Shown piece after piece: positions 36,178 through 51,600 of a stretch of DNA of 64,000 nucleotides. Each line of letters begins with the position of its first letter. Position 1 is the first letter of the stretch. The stretch covers positions 7,244,752 to 7,308,751 of the forward strand of contig OX388341.1 in NCBI GenBank assembly GCA_947579665.1, in the 5' to 3' direction. The DNA comes from Sympetrum striolatum (Eukaryota > Arthropoda > Insecta > Odonata > Libellulidae). Position numbers and translations under genes: made by a program. The notes under the pieces were generated by a model. It ran no database searches. It saw nothing but the letters and a program-made list of their open reading frames with translations, and was not told where the DNA came from.

Positions 36178-39100
36178 GAAAAAGAGAAGAGATATTCTCA
36201 ATGATGGAGGATAAGAGTAAGCTGAAGACAATCATTAGAGAGCAGAATGAACTAGGATAGAAAGTTGGACAAAGGAGAGTATGCAAAACAGAATGAGTCT
36301 ATTTTAAATTTATTCCTATAAGTATTGCTAATCATGCATAGAATGATATATTGTGCCAATTAATTTAAGAAATAGTATATTTGTTTTCGTGATGATTTTT
36401 TTTACTAAATGATTTGTTTATTATTTCTACAGAAAAAGAGAAGAGATATTCTCAATGATGGAGGATAAGAGTAAGTTGAAGACAATCATTAGAGAACAGA
36501 ATAAACTAGGATAGAAAGTTGGACAAAGGAGGGTATGCAAAACAGAATGAGTCTATTTTAAATTTATTCCTATAAGTATTGCAAATCATGCATAGAATGA
36601 TATATTGTGCCAATTAATTTAAGAAATAGTATATTTGTTTTCATGATGATTTTTAACTACATGATTTGTTTATTATTTCTACAGAAGAAGAGAAGAGATA
36701 TTCTCAATGATGGAGGATATGAGTAAGCTGAAGACAATCATTAGAGAGCAGAATGAAGTAGGATAGAAAGTTGGACAAAGGAGGGTATGCAAAACAGAAT
36801 GAGTCTATTTTAAATTTATTCCTATAAGTATTGCTGATCCATCATAAAATGATATATTGTGCCAATTAATTTAAAAAATCATATATTTGTATTCATGATC
36901 ATTTTTAACTAAATGATTTGTTTATTATTTCTACAGAAAAAGAGAAGAGATATTCTCGATGATGGAGGATAAGAGTAAGCTGAAGACAATCATTAGAGAG
37001 CAGAATGAACTAGGATAGAAAGTTGGTCAAAGGAGGGTATGCAAAACAGAATGAGTCTATTTTAAATTTATTCCTATAAGTATAGCTAATCATGCATAGA
37101 ATGATATATTATGCCAATTAATTTAAGAAATAGTATATTTGTTTTCATAATGATTTTTAACTAAATGATTTGTTTATTATTTCTACAGAAAAAGAGAAGA
37201 GATATTCTCAATGATGGAGGCTAAGAGTAAGCTAAAGACAATCATTAGAGAGCAGAATGAACTAGGATAGAAAATTGGACAAAGGAGGGTATTCAAAACA
37301 GAATGAGTCTATTTTAAATTTATTCCTATAAGTATTGCTAATCATGCATAGAATGATATATTCTGCCAATTAATTTAAGAAATAGTATATTTGTTTTCAT
37401 GATGATTATAAACTAAATGATTTGTTTATTATTTCCATAGAAATAGAGAAGAGATATTCTCAATGATGGAGGATAAGAGTAAGCTGAAGACAATCATTAG
37501 AGAGCAGAATGAACTAGGATAGAAAGTTGGTCAAAGGAGGGTATGCAAAACAGAATGAGTCTATTTTAAATTTATTCCTATAAGTATTGCTAATCATGCA
37601 TAGAATGATATATTGTGCCAATTAATTTAAGAAATAGTATATTTTTTTCATGATGATTTGAAACTAAATGATTTGTTTATTATTTCAATAGAAAAAGAGA
37701 AGAGATATTCTCAATGATGGAGGATAAGAGTAAGCTGAAGGCAATTATTGGAGAACATAATCAATCAGGAGACAAAGTAGGTCAAAGGAGGGAATGCAAA
37801 ACAGAATGAGTCTATTTTAAATTTATTCCTATAAGTATTGCTAGTCATGCATAGAATGATATATTGTGCCAATTAATTTAAGAAATAGTATATTTGTTTT
37901 CATGATGATTTTTTTTACTAAATGATTTGTTTGTTATTTCTACAGAAAAAGAGAAGAGATATTCTAAATGATGGAGGATAAGAGTAAGCTGAAGACAATC
38001 ATTAGAGTGCAGAATGAACTAGGATAGAAAGTTGGACAAAGGAGGGTATGCAATACAGAATGAGTCTATTTTAAATTTATTCCTATAAGTATTGCTAATC
38101 ATGCATAGAATGATATATTGTGCCAATTAATTTAAGAAATAGTATATTTGTTTTCATTATCATTTTTAACTAAATGATTTGATTATTATTTCTACAGAAA
38201 AAGAGAAGAGATATTCTCAATGATGGAGGATAAGAGTAAGCTGAAGACAATCATTAGAGAGCAGAATGAACTAGGATAGAAAGTTGGTCAAAGGAGGGTA
38301 TGCAAAACAGAATGAGTCTATTTTAAATTTATTCCTATAAGTATTGCTAATCATGCAGAGAATGATATATTGTGCCAATTAATTTAAGAAATAGTATATT
38401 TGTTTTCATGATGATTTTTAACTAAATGATTTGTTTATTATTTCTACAGAAAAAGAGAAGAGATATTCTCAATGATGGAGGATATGAGTAAGCTGAAGAC
38501 AATCATTAGAGAGCAGAATGAAGTAGGATAGAAAGTTGAACAAAGGAGGGTATGCAAAACAGAAAGAGTCAATTTTAAATTTATTCCTATAAGCATTGGT
38601 AATCATGTATATAATGATATATTGTGCCAATTAATTTAAGTAATAGTATATTTGTTTTCATGATGATTTTTAACTAAATGATTTGTTTATTATTTCTACA
38701 GAAAAATTGAAGAGATATTCTGAATGATGGAGGATAAGAGTAAGCTGAAGACAATCATTAGAGAGCAGAATGAACTAGGATAGAAAGTTGGATAAAGGAG
38801 GGTATGCAAAACAGAATAAGTCTATTTTAAATTTATTCCTATAAGTATTGTTAATCATGCATAGAATGATATATTGTGCCAATTAATTTAAGAAATAGTA
38901 TATTTGTATTCATGATCATTTTTAACTAAATGATTTGTTTATTATTTCTACAGAAAAAGAGAAGAGATATTCTCAATGATGGAGGATAAGAGTAAGCTGA
39001 AGACAATCATTAGAGTGCAGAATGAACTAGGATAGAAAGTTGGACAAAGGAGGGTATGCAAAACAGAATGAGTCTATTTTAAATTTATTCCTATAAGTAT

Positions 39101-42100
39101 TACTAATCATGCATAGCATGATATATTGTGCCAATTATTTTAAGAAATAGTATATTTGTTTTCCTGATGATTTTTAACTAAATGATTTGTTTATTATTTC
39201 TACAGAAAAAGAGAAGAGATATTCTCATTGATGGAGGATAAGAGTATGCTGAAGACAATCATTAGAGAGCAGAATGAACTAGGATAGAAAGTTGGACAAA
39301 GGAGGGTATGCAAAACAGAGTGAGTCTATTTTAAATTTATTCCTATAAGTATTGCTAATCCATCATAGAATGATATATTGTGCCAATTAATTTAAGAAAA
39401 AGTATATTTGTTTTCATGATGATTTTTAACTAAATGATTTGTTTATTATTTCTACCGAAAAAGAGAAGAGATATTCTCAATGATGGAGGATAAGAGTAAG
39501 CTGAAGACATTCATTAGAGAGCAGAATGAACTAGGATAGAAAGTTGGACAAAGGAGGGAATGCACAACAGAATGAGTCTATTTTAAATTTATTCCTATAA
39601 GTATTGCTAATCATGCAAAGAAAGATATATTGTGCCAATTAATTTAAAAAATAGTATATTTGTTTTCATGATCATTTTTAACTAAATGATTTGTTTATTA
39701 TTTCTACAGAAAAAGAGAATAGATATTCTCAATGATGGAGGATAAGAGTAAGCTGAAGACAATCATTAGAGTGCAGAATGAACTAGGATAGAAAGTTGGA
39801 CGAAGGAGGGTATGCAAAACAGAATGAGTCTACTTTATATTTATTCCTATTAGTATTGCTAATCATGCATAGAATGATATATTTTGCCAATTAATTTAAG
39901 AAATAGTATATTTGTTTTCATGATGATTTTTAACTAAATGATTTGTTTATTATTTCTACAGAAAAAGAGAAGAGATATTCTCAATGATGGAGGATAAGAG
40001 TAAGCTGAAGACAATCATTAGAGAGCAGAATGAACTAGGATAGAAAGTTGGACAAAGGAGGATATGCAAAACAAAATGAGTCTATTTTAAATTTATTCCT
40101 ATAAGTATTGCTTATATGCATAGAATGATATATTGTGCCAATTAATTTAAGTAATAGTATATTTTTTTTCATGATGATTTTTAACTAAATGATTTGTTTA
40201 TTATTTCTACAGAAAAAGAGAAGAGATATTCTCCATGATGGAGGATAAGAGTATGCTGAAGACAATCATTAGAGAGCAGAATGAACTGGGATAGAAAGTT
40301 GGACAAAGGAGGGTATGCAAAACACAATGAGTCTATTTTAAATTTATTCCTATAAGTATTGCTAATCATGCATAGAATGATATATTGTGCCAATTAATTT
40401 AAGAAATAGTATATTTGTTTTCATGATGATTTTTAACTAAATGATATGTTTATTATTTCTACAGAAAAAGAGAAGAGATATTCTCAATGATGGAGGATAA
40501 GAGTATGCTGAAGACAATCATTAGAGAGCAGAATGAACTGGGATAGAAAGTTGGACAAAGGAGGGTATGCAAAACAGAATAAGGCTATTTTAAATTTATT
40601 CCTATAAGTATTGCTAATCATGCATAGAATGATATATTGTGCCAATTAATTTAAGAAATAGTGTATTTGTTTTCATGATGATTTTTTTTACTAAATGATT
40701 TGTTTATTATTTCTACAGAAGAAGAGAAGCGATATTCTCAATGATGGAGAATATGAGTAAGCTGAAGACAATCATTAGAGAGCAGAATGAAGTAGGATAG
40801 AAAGTTGCACAAAGGAGGGTATGCAAAACACAATGAGTCTATTTTAAATTTATTCCTATAAGTATTGCTAATCATGCATAGAATGATATATTGTGCCAAT
40901 TAATTTAAGAAATAGTATATTTGTATTCATGATCATTTTTAACTAAATGATTTGTTTATTATTTCTACAGAAAAAGAGAAGAGATATTCTCAATGATGGA
41001 GAATATGAGTAAGCTGAAGACAATCATTAGAGAGCAGAATGAAGTAGGATAGAAAGTTGCACAAAGGAGGGTATGCAAAACAGAAATAGTCTATTTTATA
41101 TTTATTCCTATAAGCATTGGTAATCATGTATAGAATGATATATTGTGCCAATTAATTTAAGTAATAGTATATTTGTTTTCATGATGATTTTTAACTAAAT
41201 GATTTGTTTATTATTTCTACAGAAAAAGAGAAGAGATATTCTCAATGATGGAGGATAAGAGTATGCTGAAGACAATCATTAGAGAGCAGAATGAACTAGG
41301 ATAGAAAGTTGGACAAAGAAGGGTATGCAAAACACAATGAGTCTATTTTAAATTTATTCCTATAAGTATTGCTAATCATGCATAGAATGATATATTGTGC
41401 CAATTAATTTAAGAAATAGTATATTTGTATTCATGATCATTTTTAACTAAATGATTTGTTTATTATTTCTACAGAAAAAGAGAAGAGATATTCTCAATGA
41501 TGGAGGATAAGAGTAAGCTGAAGGCAATCATTGGAGAACATAATCAATCAGGAGACAATGTAGGTCAAAGGAGGGAATGCAAAACAGAATGAGTCTATTT
41601 TAAATTTATTCCTATAAGTATTGCTAATCATGCATAGAATGATATATTGTGCCAATTAATTTAAGAAATAGTATATTTGTTTTCATGATGATTTTTAACT
41701 AAATGATTTGTTTATTATTTCTACAGAAAAAGAGAAGAGATATTCTCAATGATGGAGGATAAGAGTATGCTGAAGACAATCATTAGAGAGCAGAATGAAC
41801 TGGGATAGAAAGTTGGACAAAGGAGGGTATGCAAAACACAATGAGTCTATTTTAAATTTATTCCTATAAGTATTGCTAATCATGCATAGAATGATATATT
41901 GTGCCAATTAATTTAAGAAATAGTATATTTGTTTGTCATGATGATTTTTAACTAAATGATTTGTTTATTATTTCTACAGAAAAAGAGAAGAGATATTCTC
42001 AATGATGGAGGATAAGAGTAAGATGAAGACAATCATTAGAGACCAGAATGAACTAGGATAGAAAGTTGGACAAAGGAGGGTATGCAAAACAGAATAAGGC

Positions 42101-42119
42101 TATTTTAAATTTATTCCTA

Positions 42120-45100
42120 TAAGTATTGCTAATCATGCATAGAATGATATATTGTGCCAATTAATTTAAGAAATAGTGTATTTGTTTTCATGATGATTTT
42201 TTTTACTAAATGATTTGTTTATTATTTCTACAGAAGAAGAGAAGAGATATTCTCAATGATGGAGAATATGAGTAAGCTGAAGACAATCATTAGAGAGCAG
42301 AATGAAGTAGGATAGAAAGTTGCACAAAGGAGGGTATGCAAAACACAATGAGTCTATTTTAAATTTATTCCTATAAGTATTGCTAATCATGCATAGAATG
42401 ATATATTGTGCCAATTAATTTAAGAAATAGTATATTTGTATTCATGATCATTTTTAACTAAATGATTTGTTTATTATTTCTACAGAAAAAGAGAAGAGAT
42501 ATTCTCAATGATGGAGAATATGAGTAAGCTGAAGACAATCATTAGAGAGCAGAATGAAGTAGGATAGAAAGTTGCACAAAGGAGGGTATGCAAAACAGAA
42601 ATAGTCTATTTTATATTTATTCCTATAAGCATTGGTAATCATGTATAGAATGATATATTGTGCCAATTAATTTAAGTAATAGTATATTTGTTTTCATGAT
42701 GATTTTTAACTAAATGATTTGTTTATTATTTCTACAGAAAAAGAGAAGAGATATTCTCAATGATGGAGGATAAGAGTATGCTGAAGACAATCATTAGAGA
42801 GCAGAATGAACTAGGATAGAAAGTTGGACAAAGAAGGGTATGCAAAACACAATGAGTCTATTTTAAATTTATTCCTATAAGTATTGCTAATCATGCATAG
42901 AATGATATATTGTGCCAATTAATTTAAGAAATAGTATATTTGTATTCATGATCATTTTTAACTAAATGATTTGTTTATTATTTCTACAGAAAAAGAGAAG
43001 AGATATTCTCAATGATGGAGGATAAGAGTAAGCTGAAGGCAATCATTGGAGAACATAATCAATCAGGAGACAATGTAGGTCAAAGGAGGGAATGCAAAAC
43101 AGAATGAGTCTATTTTAAATTTATTCCTATAAGTATTGCTAATCATGCATAGAATGATATATTGTGCCAATTAATTTAAGTAATAGTATATTTGTTTTCA
43201 TTATGATTTTTAACTAAATGATTTGTTTATTATTTCTACAGAAAAAGAGAAGAGATATTCTCAATGATGGAGGATAAGCGTATGCTGAAGACAATCATTA
43301 GAGAGCAGAATGAACTAGGATAGAAAGTTGGACAAAGAAGGGTATGCAAAACACAATGAGTCTATTTTAAATTTATTCCTATAAGTATTGCTAATCATGC
43401 ATAGAATGATATATTGTGCCAATTAATTTAAGAAATAGTATATTTTTATTCATGATCATTTTTAACTAAATGATTTGTTTATTATTTCTACAGAAAAAGA
43501 GAAGAGATATTCTCAATGATGGAGAATATGAGTAAGCTGAAGACAATCATTAGAGAGCAGAATGAAGTAGGATAGAAAGTTGCACAAAGCAGGGTATGCA
43601 AAACAGAAATAGTCTATTTTATATTTATTCCTATAAGCATTGGTAATCATGTATAGAATGATATATTGTGCCAATTAATTTAAGTAATAGTATATTTGTT
43701 TTCATGATGATTTTTAACTAAATGATTTGTATATTATTTCTACAGAAAAATTGAAGAGATATTCTCAATGATGGAGGATAAGAGTAAGCTGAAGACAATC
43801 ATTAGAGAACAGAATGAACTAGGATAGGAAGTTGGACATAGGAGCGTATGCAAAACAGAATGAGTCTATTTTAAATTTATTCCAATAAGTATTGCTAATC
43901 ATGCATAGAATGATATATTGTGCCAATTAATTTAAAAAATAGTATATTTGTATTCATGATCATTTTTAACTAAATGATTTGTTTATTATTTCTACAGAAA
44001 AAGAGAAGAGATATTCTCAATGATGGAGGATATGAGTAAGCTGAAGACAATCATTAGAGAGCAGAAAGAAGTAGGATAGAAAGTTGCACAAAGGAGGGTA
44101 TGCAAAGCAGAAAGAGTCTATTTTAAATTTATTCCTATAAGCATTGGTAATCATGCATAGAATGATATATTGTGCCGATTAATTTAAGTAATAGTATATT
44201 TGTTTTCATGATGATTTTTAACTAAATGATTTGTTTATTATTTCTACAGAAAAATTGAAGAGATATTCTCAATGATGGAGGATAAGAGTAAGCTGAACAC
44301 AATCATTAGAGAGCAGAATGAACTAGGATAGAAAGTTGGACAAAGGAGGGTATCAAAACAGAATGAGTCTATTTTAAATTTATTCCTATAAGTATTGCTA
44401 ATCATGCATAGTATGATATTTTGTGCCAATTAATTAAAGAAATAGTATATTTGTTTTCATGATGATTTTTTTACTTAATGATTTGTTTATTATTTCTACA
44501 GAAGAAGAGAAGAGATATTCTCAATGATGGAGGATATGAGTAAGCTGAAGACAATCATTAGAGAGCAGAATGAAGTAGGATAGAAAGTTGGACAAAGGAG
44601 GGTATGCAAAACAGAAAGTGTCTATTTTAAATTTATTCCTATAAGCATTGGTAATCATGCATAGAATGATATATTGTGCCAATTAATTTAAGAAATAGTA
44701 TATTTGTTTTCATAATGATTTTTAACTAAATGATTTGTTTATTATTTCAATAGAAAAAGAGAAGAGATATTCTCAATGATGGAGGATAAGAGTAAGCTGA
44801 AGACAATCATTAGAGAGCAGAATGAACTAGGATAGAAAGTTGCTCAAAGGAGGGTATGCAAAACAGAATGAGTCTATTTTAAATTTATTCCTATAAGTAT
44901 TGCTAATCATGCATAGAATGATATATTGTGCCAATTAATTTAAGAAATAGTATATTTTTTTCATGATGATTTGAAACTAAATGATTTGTTTATTATTTCA
45001 ATAGAAAAAGAGAAGAGATATTCTCAATGATGGAGGATAAGAGTAAGCTGAAGACAATCATTAGAGAGCAGAATGAACTAGGATAGAAAGTTGGACAAAG

Positions 45101-48100
45101 GAGAGTATGCAAAACAGAATGAGTCTATTTTAAATTTATTCCTGTAAGTATTGCTAATCATGTATAAAATGAGATATTGTGCCAATTAATTTAAGAAATA
45201 GTATATTTGTTTTCATGATCATTTTTAACTAAATGATTAGTTTATTATTTCTACAGAAAAAGAGAAGAGGTATTCTCAATGATGGAGGATAAGAGTAAGC
45301 TGAAGACAATCATTAGAGAGCAGAATGAACTAGGATAGAAAGTTGGTCAAAGGAGGGTATGCAAAACAGAATGAGTCTATTTTAAATTTATTACTATAAG
45401 TATTGCTAATCATGCATAGAATGATATATTGTGCCAATTATTTTAAGAAATAGTATATTTGTTTTCGTGATGATTTTTTTTACTAAATGATTTGTTTATT
45501 ATTTCTACAGAAAAAGAGAAGAGATATTCTCAATGATGGAGGATAAGAGTATGTTGAAGACAATCATTAGAGAGCAGAATAAACTAGGATAGAAAAATGG
45601 ACAAAGGAGGGTATGCAAAACAGAATGAGTCTATTTTAAATTTATTCCTATAAGTATTGCTAATCATGCATAGAATGATATATTGTGCCAATTAATTTAA
45701 GAAATAGTATATTTGTTTTTATGATGATTTTTAACTAAATGATTTGTTTATTATTTCTACAGAAAAAGAGAAGCGATATTCTCAATGATGGAGGATAAGA
45801 GTAAGTTGAAGACAATCATTAGAGAGCAGAATGAACTAGGATAGAAAGTTGGACAAAGGAGGGTATGCAAAACAGAATGAGTCTATTTTAAATTTATTCC
45901 TATTAGTATTGCTAATCCTGCATAGAATGATATATTGTGCCAATTAATTTAAAAAATAATATATTTGTATTCATGATCATTTTTAACTAAATGATTTGTT
46001 TATTATTTCTACAGAAAAAGAGAAGAGATATTCTCAATGATGGAGGATAATAGCAAGCTGAAGACAATCATTAGAGAGCAGAATGAACTAGGATAGAAAG
46101 TTGGTCAAAGGAGGGTATGCAAAACAGAATGAGTCTATTTTAAATTTATTCCTATAAGTATTGCTAATCATGCATAGAATGATATATTGTGCCAATTAAT
46201 TTAAGATATAGTATATTTGTTTTCATGATGATTTTTAACTAAATGATTTGTTTATTATTTCTACAGAAAAATTGAAGAGATATTCTCAATGATGGAGGAT
46301 AAGAGTGAGCTGAAGACAATCATTAGAGAGCAGAATGAACTAGGATAGAAAGTTGGACAAAGGAGGGTATGCAATACAGAATGAGTCTATTTTAAATTTA
46401 TTCCTATAAGTATTTTTAATCATGCATAGAATGATATATTGTGCCAATTAATTTAAAAAATAGTATATTTGTATTCATGATGATTTTTAACTAAATGATT
46501 TGTTTATTATTTCTACAGAAAAAGAGAAGAGATATTCTTAATGATGGAGGATAAGAGTAAGCTGAAGACAATCATTAGAGTGCAGAATGAACTAGGATAG
46601 AAAGTTGGACAAAGGAGGGTATGCAAAACAGAATGAGTCTATTTTAAATTTATTCCTATAAGTATTGCTAATCATGCATAGCATGATATATTGTGCCAAT
46701 TATTTTAAGAAATAGTATATTTGTTTTCATGATGATTTTTAACTAAATGATTTGTTTATTATTTATACAGAAAAAGAGAAGAGATATTCTCAATGATGGA
46801 GGATAAGAGTAAGCTGAAGACAATCATTAGAGAGCAGAATGAACTAGGATAGAAAGTTGGACAAAGGAGGGTATGCAAAACAGAATGAGTGATTTTAAAT
46901 TTATTTCTATAAGTATTGCTAATCATGCATAGAATGATATATTGTGCCAATTAATTTAAGAAATAGTATATTTGTTTTCATGATGATTTTTAACTAAATG
47001 ATTTGTTTATTATTTCTACAGAAAAAGAGAAGAGATATTCTCAGTGATGGAGGATAAGAGTAAGCTGAAGAACATCATTAAAGAGCAGAATGAACTAGGA
47101 TAGAAAGTTGGACAAAGGAGGGTATGCAAAACAGAATGAGTCTATCTTAAATTTATTCCTATAAGTATTGCTAATCATGCATAGAATGATATATTGTGCC
47201 AATTAATTTAAGAAATAGTATATTTGTTCTCATGATCATTTTTAACTAATTGATTTGTTTATTATTTCTACAGAAAAAGAGAAGAGATATTCTCAATGAT
47301 GGAGGATAAGAGTAAGCTGAAGACAATCATTAGAGAGCAGAATGAAGTAGGATAGAAAGTTGAACAAAGGAGGGTATGCAAAACAGAATAAGTCTATTTT
47401 AAATTTATTCCTATAAGTATTGCTAATCATGCATAGAATGATATATTGTGCCAATTAATTTAAGAAATAGTATATTTGTTTTAATGATGATTTTTAACTA
47501 AATGATTTGTTTATTATTTCTACAGAAAAAGAGAAGAGATATTCTCAATGATGGAGGATATGAGTAAGCTGAAGACAATCATTAGAGAGCAGAAGGAAGT
47601 AGGATATAATGTTGCACAAAGGAGGGTATGCAAAACAGAATTAGTCTATTTTAAATTTATTCCTATAAGTATTGCTAAATACTTTAGCTATTGCTATATA
47701 GTATTGCTAAATACTTTAATTTTTTTACTAAATGATTTGTTTATTATTACTACAGAAGAATTGAAGAGATATTCTCAATGATGGAGGATATGAGTAAGCT
47801 GAAGACAATCATTAGAGAGCAGAATGAACTAGGATAGAAAGTTGCACAAAGGAGGGTATGCAAAACAGAAAGTCTATTTTAAATTTATTCCTATAAGCAT
47901 TGGTAATCATGCATAGAATGATATATTGTGCCAATTAATTTAAGTAATAGTATATTTGTTTTCATGATGATTTTTAACTAAATGATTTGTTTATTATTTC
48001 TACAGAAAAATTGAAGGGTTATTCTCAATGATGGAGGATAAGAGTAAGCTGAAGACAATCATTAGAGAGCAGAATGAACTAGGATATAAAGTTGCACAAA

Positions 48101-48650
48101 GGAGGGTATGCAAAACAGAAAGAGTCTACTTTAAATTTATTCCTATAAGCATTGGTAATCATGCATAGAATGATATATTGTGCCAATTAATTTAAGAAAT
48201 AGTATATTTGTTTTCATGATGATTTTTAACTAAATGATTTGTTTATTATTTCTACAGAAAAAGAGAAGAGATATTCTCAATGATGGAGGATAAGAGTAAG
48301 CTGAAGACATTCATTAGAGAGCAGAATGAACTAGGATAGAAAGTTGGACAAAGAAGGGAATGCACAACAGAATGAGTCTATTTTAAATTTATTCCTATAA
48401 GTATTGCTAATCATGCAAAGAAAGATATATTGTGCCAATTAATTTAAGAAATAGTATATTTGTTTTCATGATGATTTTTAACTAAATGATTTGTATATTA
48501 TTTCTACAGAAAAATTGAAGAGATATTCTCAATGATGGAGGATAAGAGTAAGCTGAAGACAATCATTAGAGAACAGAATGAACTAGGATAGGAAGTTGGA
48601 CAAAGGAGCGTATGCAAAACAGAATGAGTCTATTTTAAATTTATTCCAAT
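42120..48650 (+). repeat. 26-monomer higher-order unit, first copy
   Basis: Collinear with the next block at an offset of exactly 6,530 bp as far as about 47.34 kb (markers GTGTATTTG at 42176/48706 and TATCAAAACAG at about 44351/50881). Beyond that it continues collinear at larger offsets because the next block has insertions. The left and right edges are about 6,530 bp apart, as expected for a tandem duplication. About ten substitutions were noticed over 5 kb, for example GACATAGGAG against GACAAAGGAG and AAGAGGTATTC against AAGAGATATTC. Confidence 0.88.
47524..47753 (+). repeat. Composite monomer with hairpin pair and 77-codon open frame (copy 3)
   Basis: Same hairpin arrangement as at 6622-6851 (47668-47683 and 47700-47715). 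Here GAATTAG replaces GAATGAG and GGATATAATG replaces GGATAGAAAG. A frame at 47548-47781 therefore stays open for 77 codons and runs into the next monomer. The product would have a charged N-terminal half (SKLKTIIREQ, NVAQRRVCK) and a hydrophobic stretch at residues about 46-67 (YCYIVLLNTLIFLLNDLFII). No family recognised. Start ATG has G at +4 only at the second ATG. Expression is unknown. Confidence 0.6.
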
Positions 48651-51600
48651 AAGTATTGCTAATCATGCATAGAATGATATATTGTGCCAATTAATTTAAG
48701 AAATAGTGTATTTGTTTTCATGATGATTTTTTTTACTAAATGATTTGTTTATTATTTCTACAGAAGAAGAGAAGAGATATTCTCAATGATGGAGAATATG
48801 AGTAAGCTGAAGACAATCATTAGAGAGCAGAATGAAGTAGGATAGAAAGTTGCACAAAGGAGGGTATGCAAAACACAATGAGTCTATTTTAAATTTATTC
48901 CTATAAGTATTGCTAATCATGCATAGAATGATATATTGTGCCAATTAATTTAAGAAATAGTATATTTGTATTCATGATCATTTTTAACTAAATGATTTGT
49001 TTATTATTTCTACAGAAAAAGAGAAGAGATATTCTCAATGATGGAGAATATGAGTAAGCTGAAGACAATCATTAGAGAGCAGAATGAAGTAGGATAGAAA
49101 GTTGCACAAAGGAGGGTATGCAAAACAGAAATAGTCTATTTTATATTTATTCCTATAAGCATTGGTAATCATGTATAGAATGATATATTGTGCCAATTAA
49201 TTTAAGTAATAGTATATTTGTTTTCATGATGATTTTTAACTAAATGATTTGTTTATTATTTCTACAGAAAAAGAGAAGAGATATTCTCAATGATGGAGGA
49301 TAAGAGTATGCTGAAGACAATCATTAGAGAGCAGAATGAACTAGGATAGAAAGTTGGACAAAGAAGGGTATGCAAAACACAATGAGTCTATTTTAAATTT
49401 ATTCCTATAAGTATTGCTAATCATGCATAGAATGATATATTGTGCCAATTAATTTAAGAAATAGTATATTTGTATTCATGATCATTTTTAACTAAATGAT
49501 TTGTTTATTATTTCTACAGAAAAAGAGAAGAGATATTCTCAATGATGGAGGATAAGAGTAAGCTGAAGGCAATCATTGGAGAACATAATCAATCAGGAGA
49601 CAATGTAGGTCAAAGGAGGGAATGCAAAACAGAATGAGTCTATTTTAAATTTATTCCTATAAGTATTGCTAATCATGCATAGAATGATATATTGTGCCAA
49701 TTAATTTAAGTAATAGTATATTTGTTTTCATTATGATTTTTAACTAAATGATTTGTTTATTATTTCTACAGAAAAAGAGAAGAGATATTCTCAATGATGG
49801 AGGATAAGCGTATGCTGAAGACAATCATTAGAGAGCAGAATGAACTAGGATAGAAAGTTGGACAAAGAAGGGTATGCAAAACACAATGAGTCTATTTTAA
49901 ATTTATTCCTATAAGTATTGCTAATCATGCATAGAATGATATATTGTGCCAATTAATTTAAGAAATAGTATATTTTTATTCATGATCATTTTTAACTAAA
50001 TGATTTGTTTATTATTTCTACAGAAAAAGAGAAGAGATATTCTCAATGATGGAGAATATGAGTAAGCTGAAGACAATCATTAGAGAGCAGAATGAAGTAG
50101 GATAGAAAGTTGCACAAAGCAGGGTATGCAAAACAGAAATAGTCTATTTTATATTTATTCCTATAAGCATTGGTAATCATGTATAGAATGATATATTGTG
50201 CCAATTAATTTAAGTAATAGTATATTTGTTTTCATGATGATTTTTAACTAAATGATTTGTATATTATTTCTACAGAAAAATTGAAGAGATATTCTCAATG
50301 ATGGAGGATAAGAGTAAGCTGAAGACAATCATTAGAGAACAGAATGAACTAGGATAGGAAGTTGGACAAAGGAGCGTATGCAAAACAGAATGAGTCTATT
50401 TTAAATTTATTCCAATAAGTATTGCTAATCATGCATAGAATGATATATTGTGCCAATTAATTTAAAAAATAGTATATTTGTATTCATGATCATTTTTAAC
50501 TAAATGATTTGTTTATTATCTCTACAGAAAAAGAGAAGAGATATTCTCAATGATGGAGGATATGAGTAAGCTGAAGACAATCATTAGAGAGCAGAAAGAA
50601 GTAGGATATAATGTTGCACAAAGGAGGGTATGCAAAACAGAAAGAGTCTATTTTAAATTTATTCCTATAAGCATTGGTAATCATGCATAGAATGATATAT
50701 TGTGCCGATTAATTTAAGTAATAGTATATTTGTTTTCATGATGATTTTTAACTAAATGATTTGTTTATTATTTCTACAGAAAAATTGAAGAGATATTCTC
50801 AATGATGGAGGATAAGAGTAAGCTGAACACAATCATTAGAGAGCAGAATGAACTAGGATAGAAAGTTGGACAAAGGAGGGTATCAAAACAGAATGAGTCT
50901 ATTTTAAATTTATTCCTATAAGTATTGCTAATCATGCATAGTATGATATTTTGTGCCAATTAATTAAAGAAATAGTATATTTGTTTTCATGATGATTTTT
51001 TTACTTAATGATTTGTTTATTATTTCTACAGAAGAAGAGAAGAGATATTCTCAATGATGGAGGATATGAGTAAGCTGAAGACAATCATTAGAGAGCAGAA
51101 TGAAGTAGGATAGAAAGTTGGACAAAGGAGGGTATGCAAAACAGAAAGTGTCTATTTTAAATTTATTCCTATAAGCATTGGTAATCATGCATAGAATGAT
51201 ATATTGTGCCAATTAATTTAAGAAATAGTATATTTGTTTTCATAATGATTTTTAACTAAATGATTTGTTTATTATTTCAATAGAAAAAGAGAAGAGATAT
51301 TCTCAATGATGGAGGATAAGAGTAAGCTGAAGACAATCATTAGAGAGCAGAATGAACTAGGATAGAAAGTTGCTCAAAGGAGGGTATGCAAAACAGAATG
51401 AGTCTATTTTAAATTTATTCCTATAAGTATTGCTAATCATGCATAGAATGATATATTGTGCCAATTAATTTAAGAAATAGTATATTTTTTTCATGATGAT
51501 TTGAAACTAAATGATTTGTTTATTATTTCAATAGAAAAAGAGAAGAGATATTCTCAATGATGGAGGATAAGAGTAAGCTGAAGACAATCATTAGAGAGCA

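Larger units (their letters stand above)
28301..42120 (+). repeat. Satellite block, mostly type A and C with local multimers
   Basis: Type B units are rare here (28679, 37750 and 41530). The stretch 28.1-30.47 kb follows 22.57-24.9 kb. A 504 bp dimer repeats at about 33.1-34.1 kb (AGAGTGAACTAGG then AAAATGATTCT). A block is repeated at an offset of 2,519 bp (ten monomers): 31.6-32.5 against 34.1-35.0 kb. A 756 bp step follows, GTAGGAAAGAAAG at 34741 and 35497. A period of 1,515 bp links about 40.6-42.1 kb with 42.1-43.6 kb (AGTGTATTTG at 40661 and 42176). No gene seen. Confidence 0.9.

Noticed and set aside
44244..44429. Minus-strand frames of 61-70 codons beginning MAQ.IILCMI (35418, 40181, 44244, 46759, 50774, 53289, 61823)
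   Set aside because: Nearly every monomer has the same start on this strand but stops earlier. These copies are longer because of small indels, such as loss of GC in GGTATGCAAAAC or of bases in GAGTCTATTTTAAA. The listed cases are largely block duplicates of one another.
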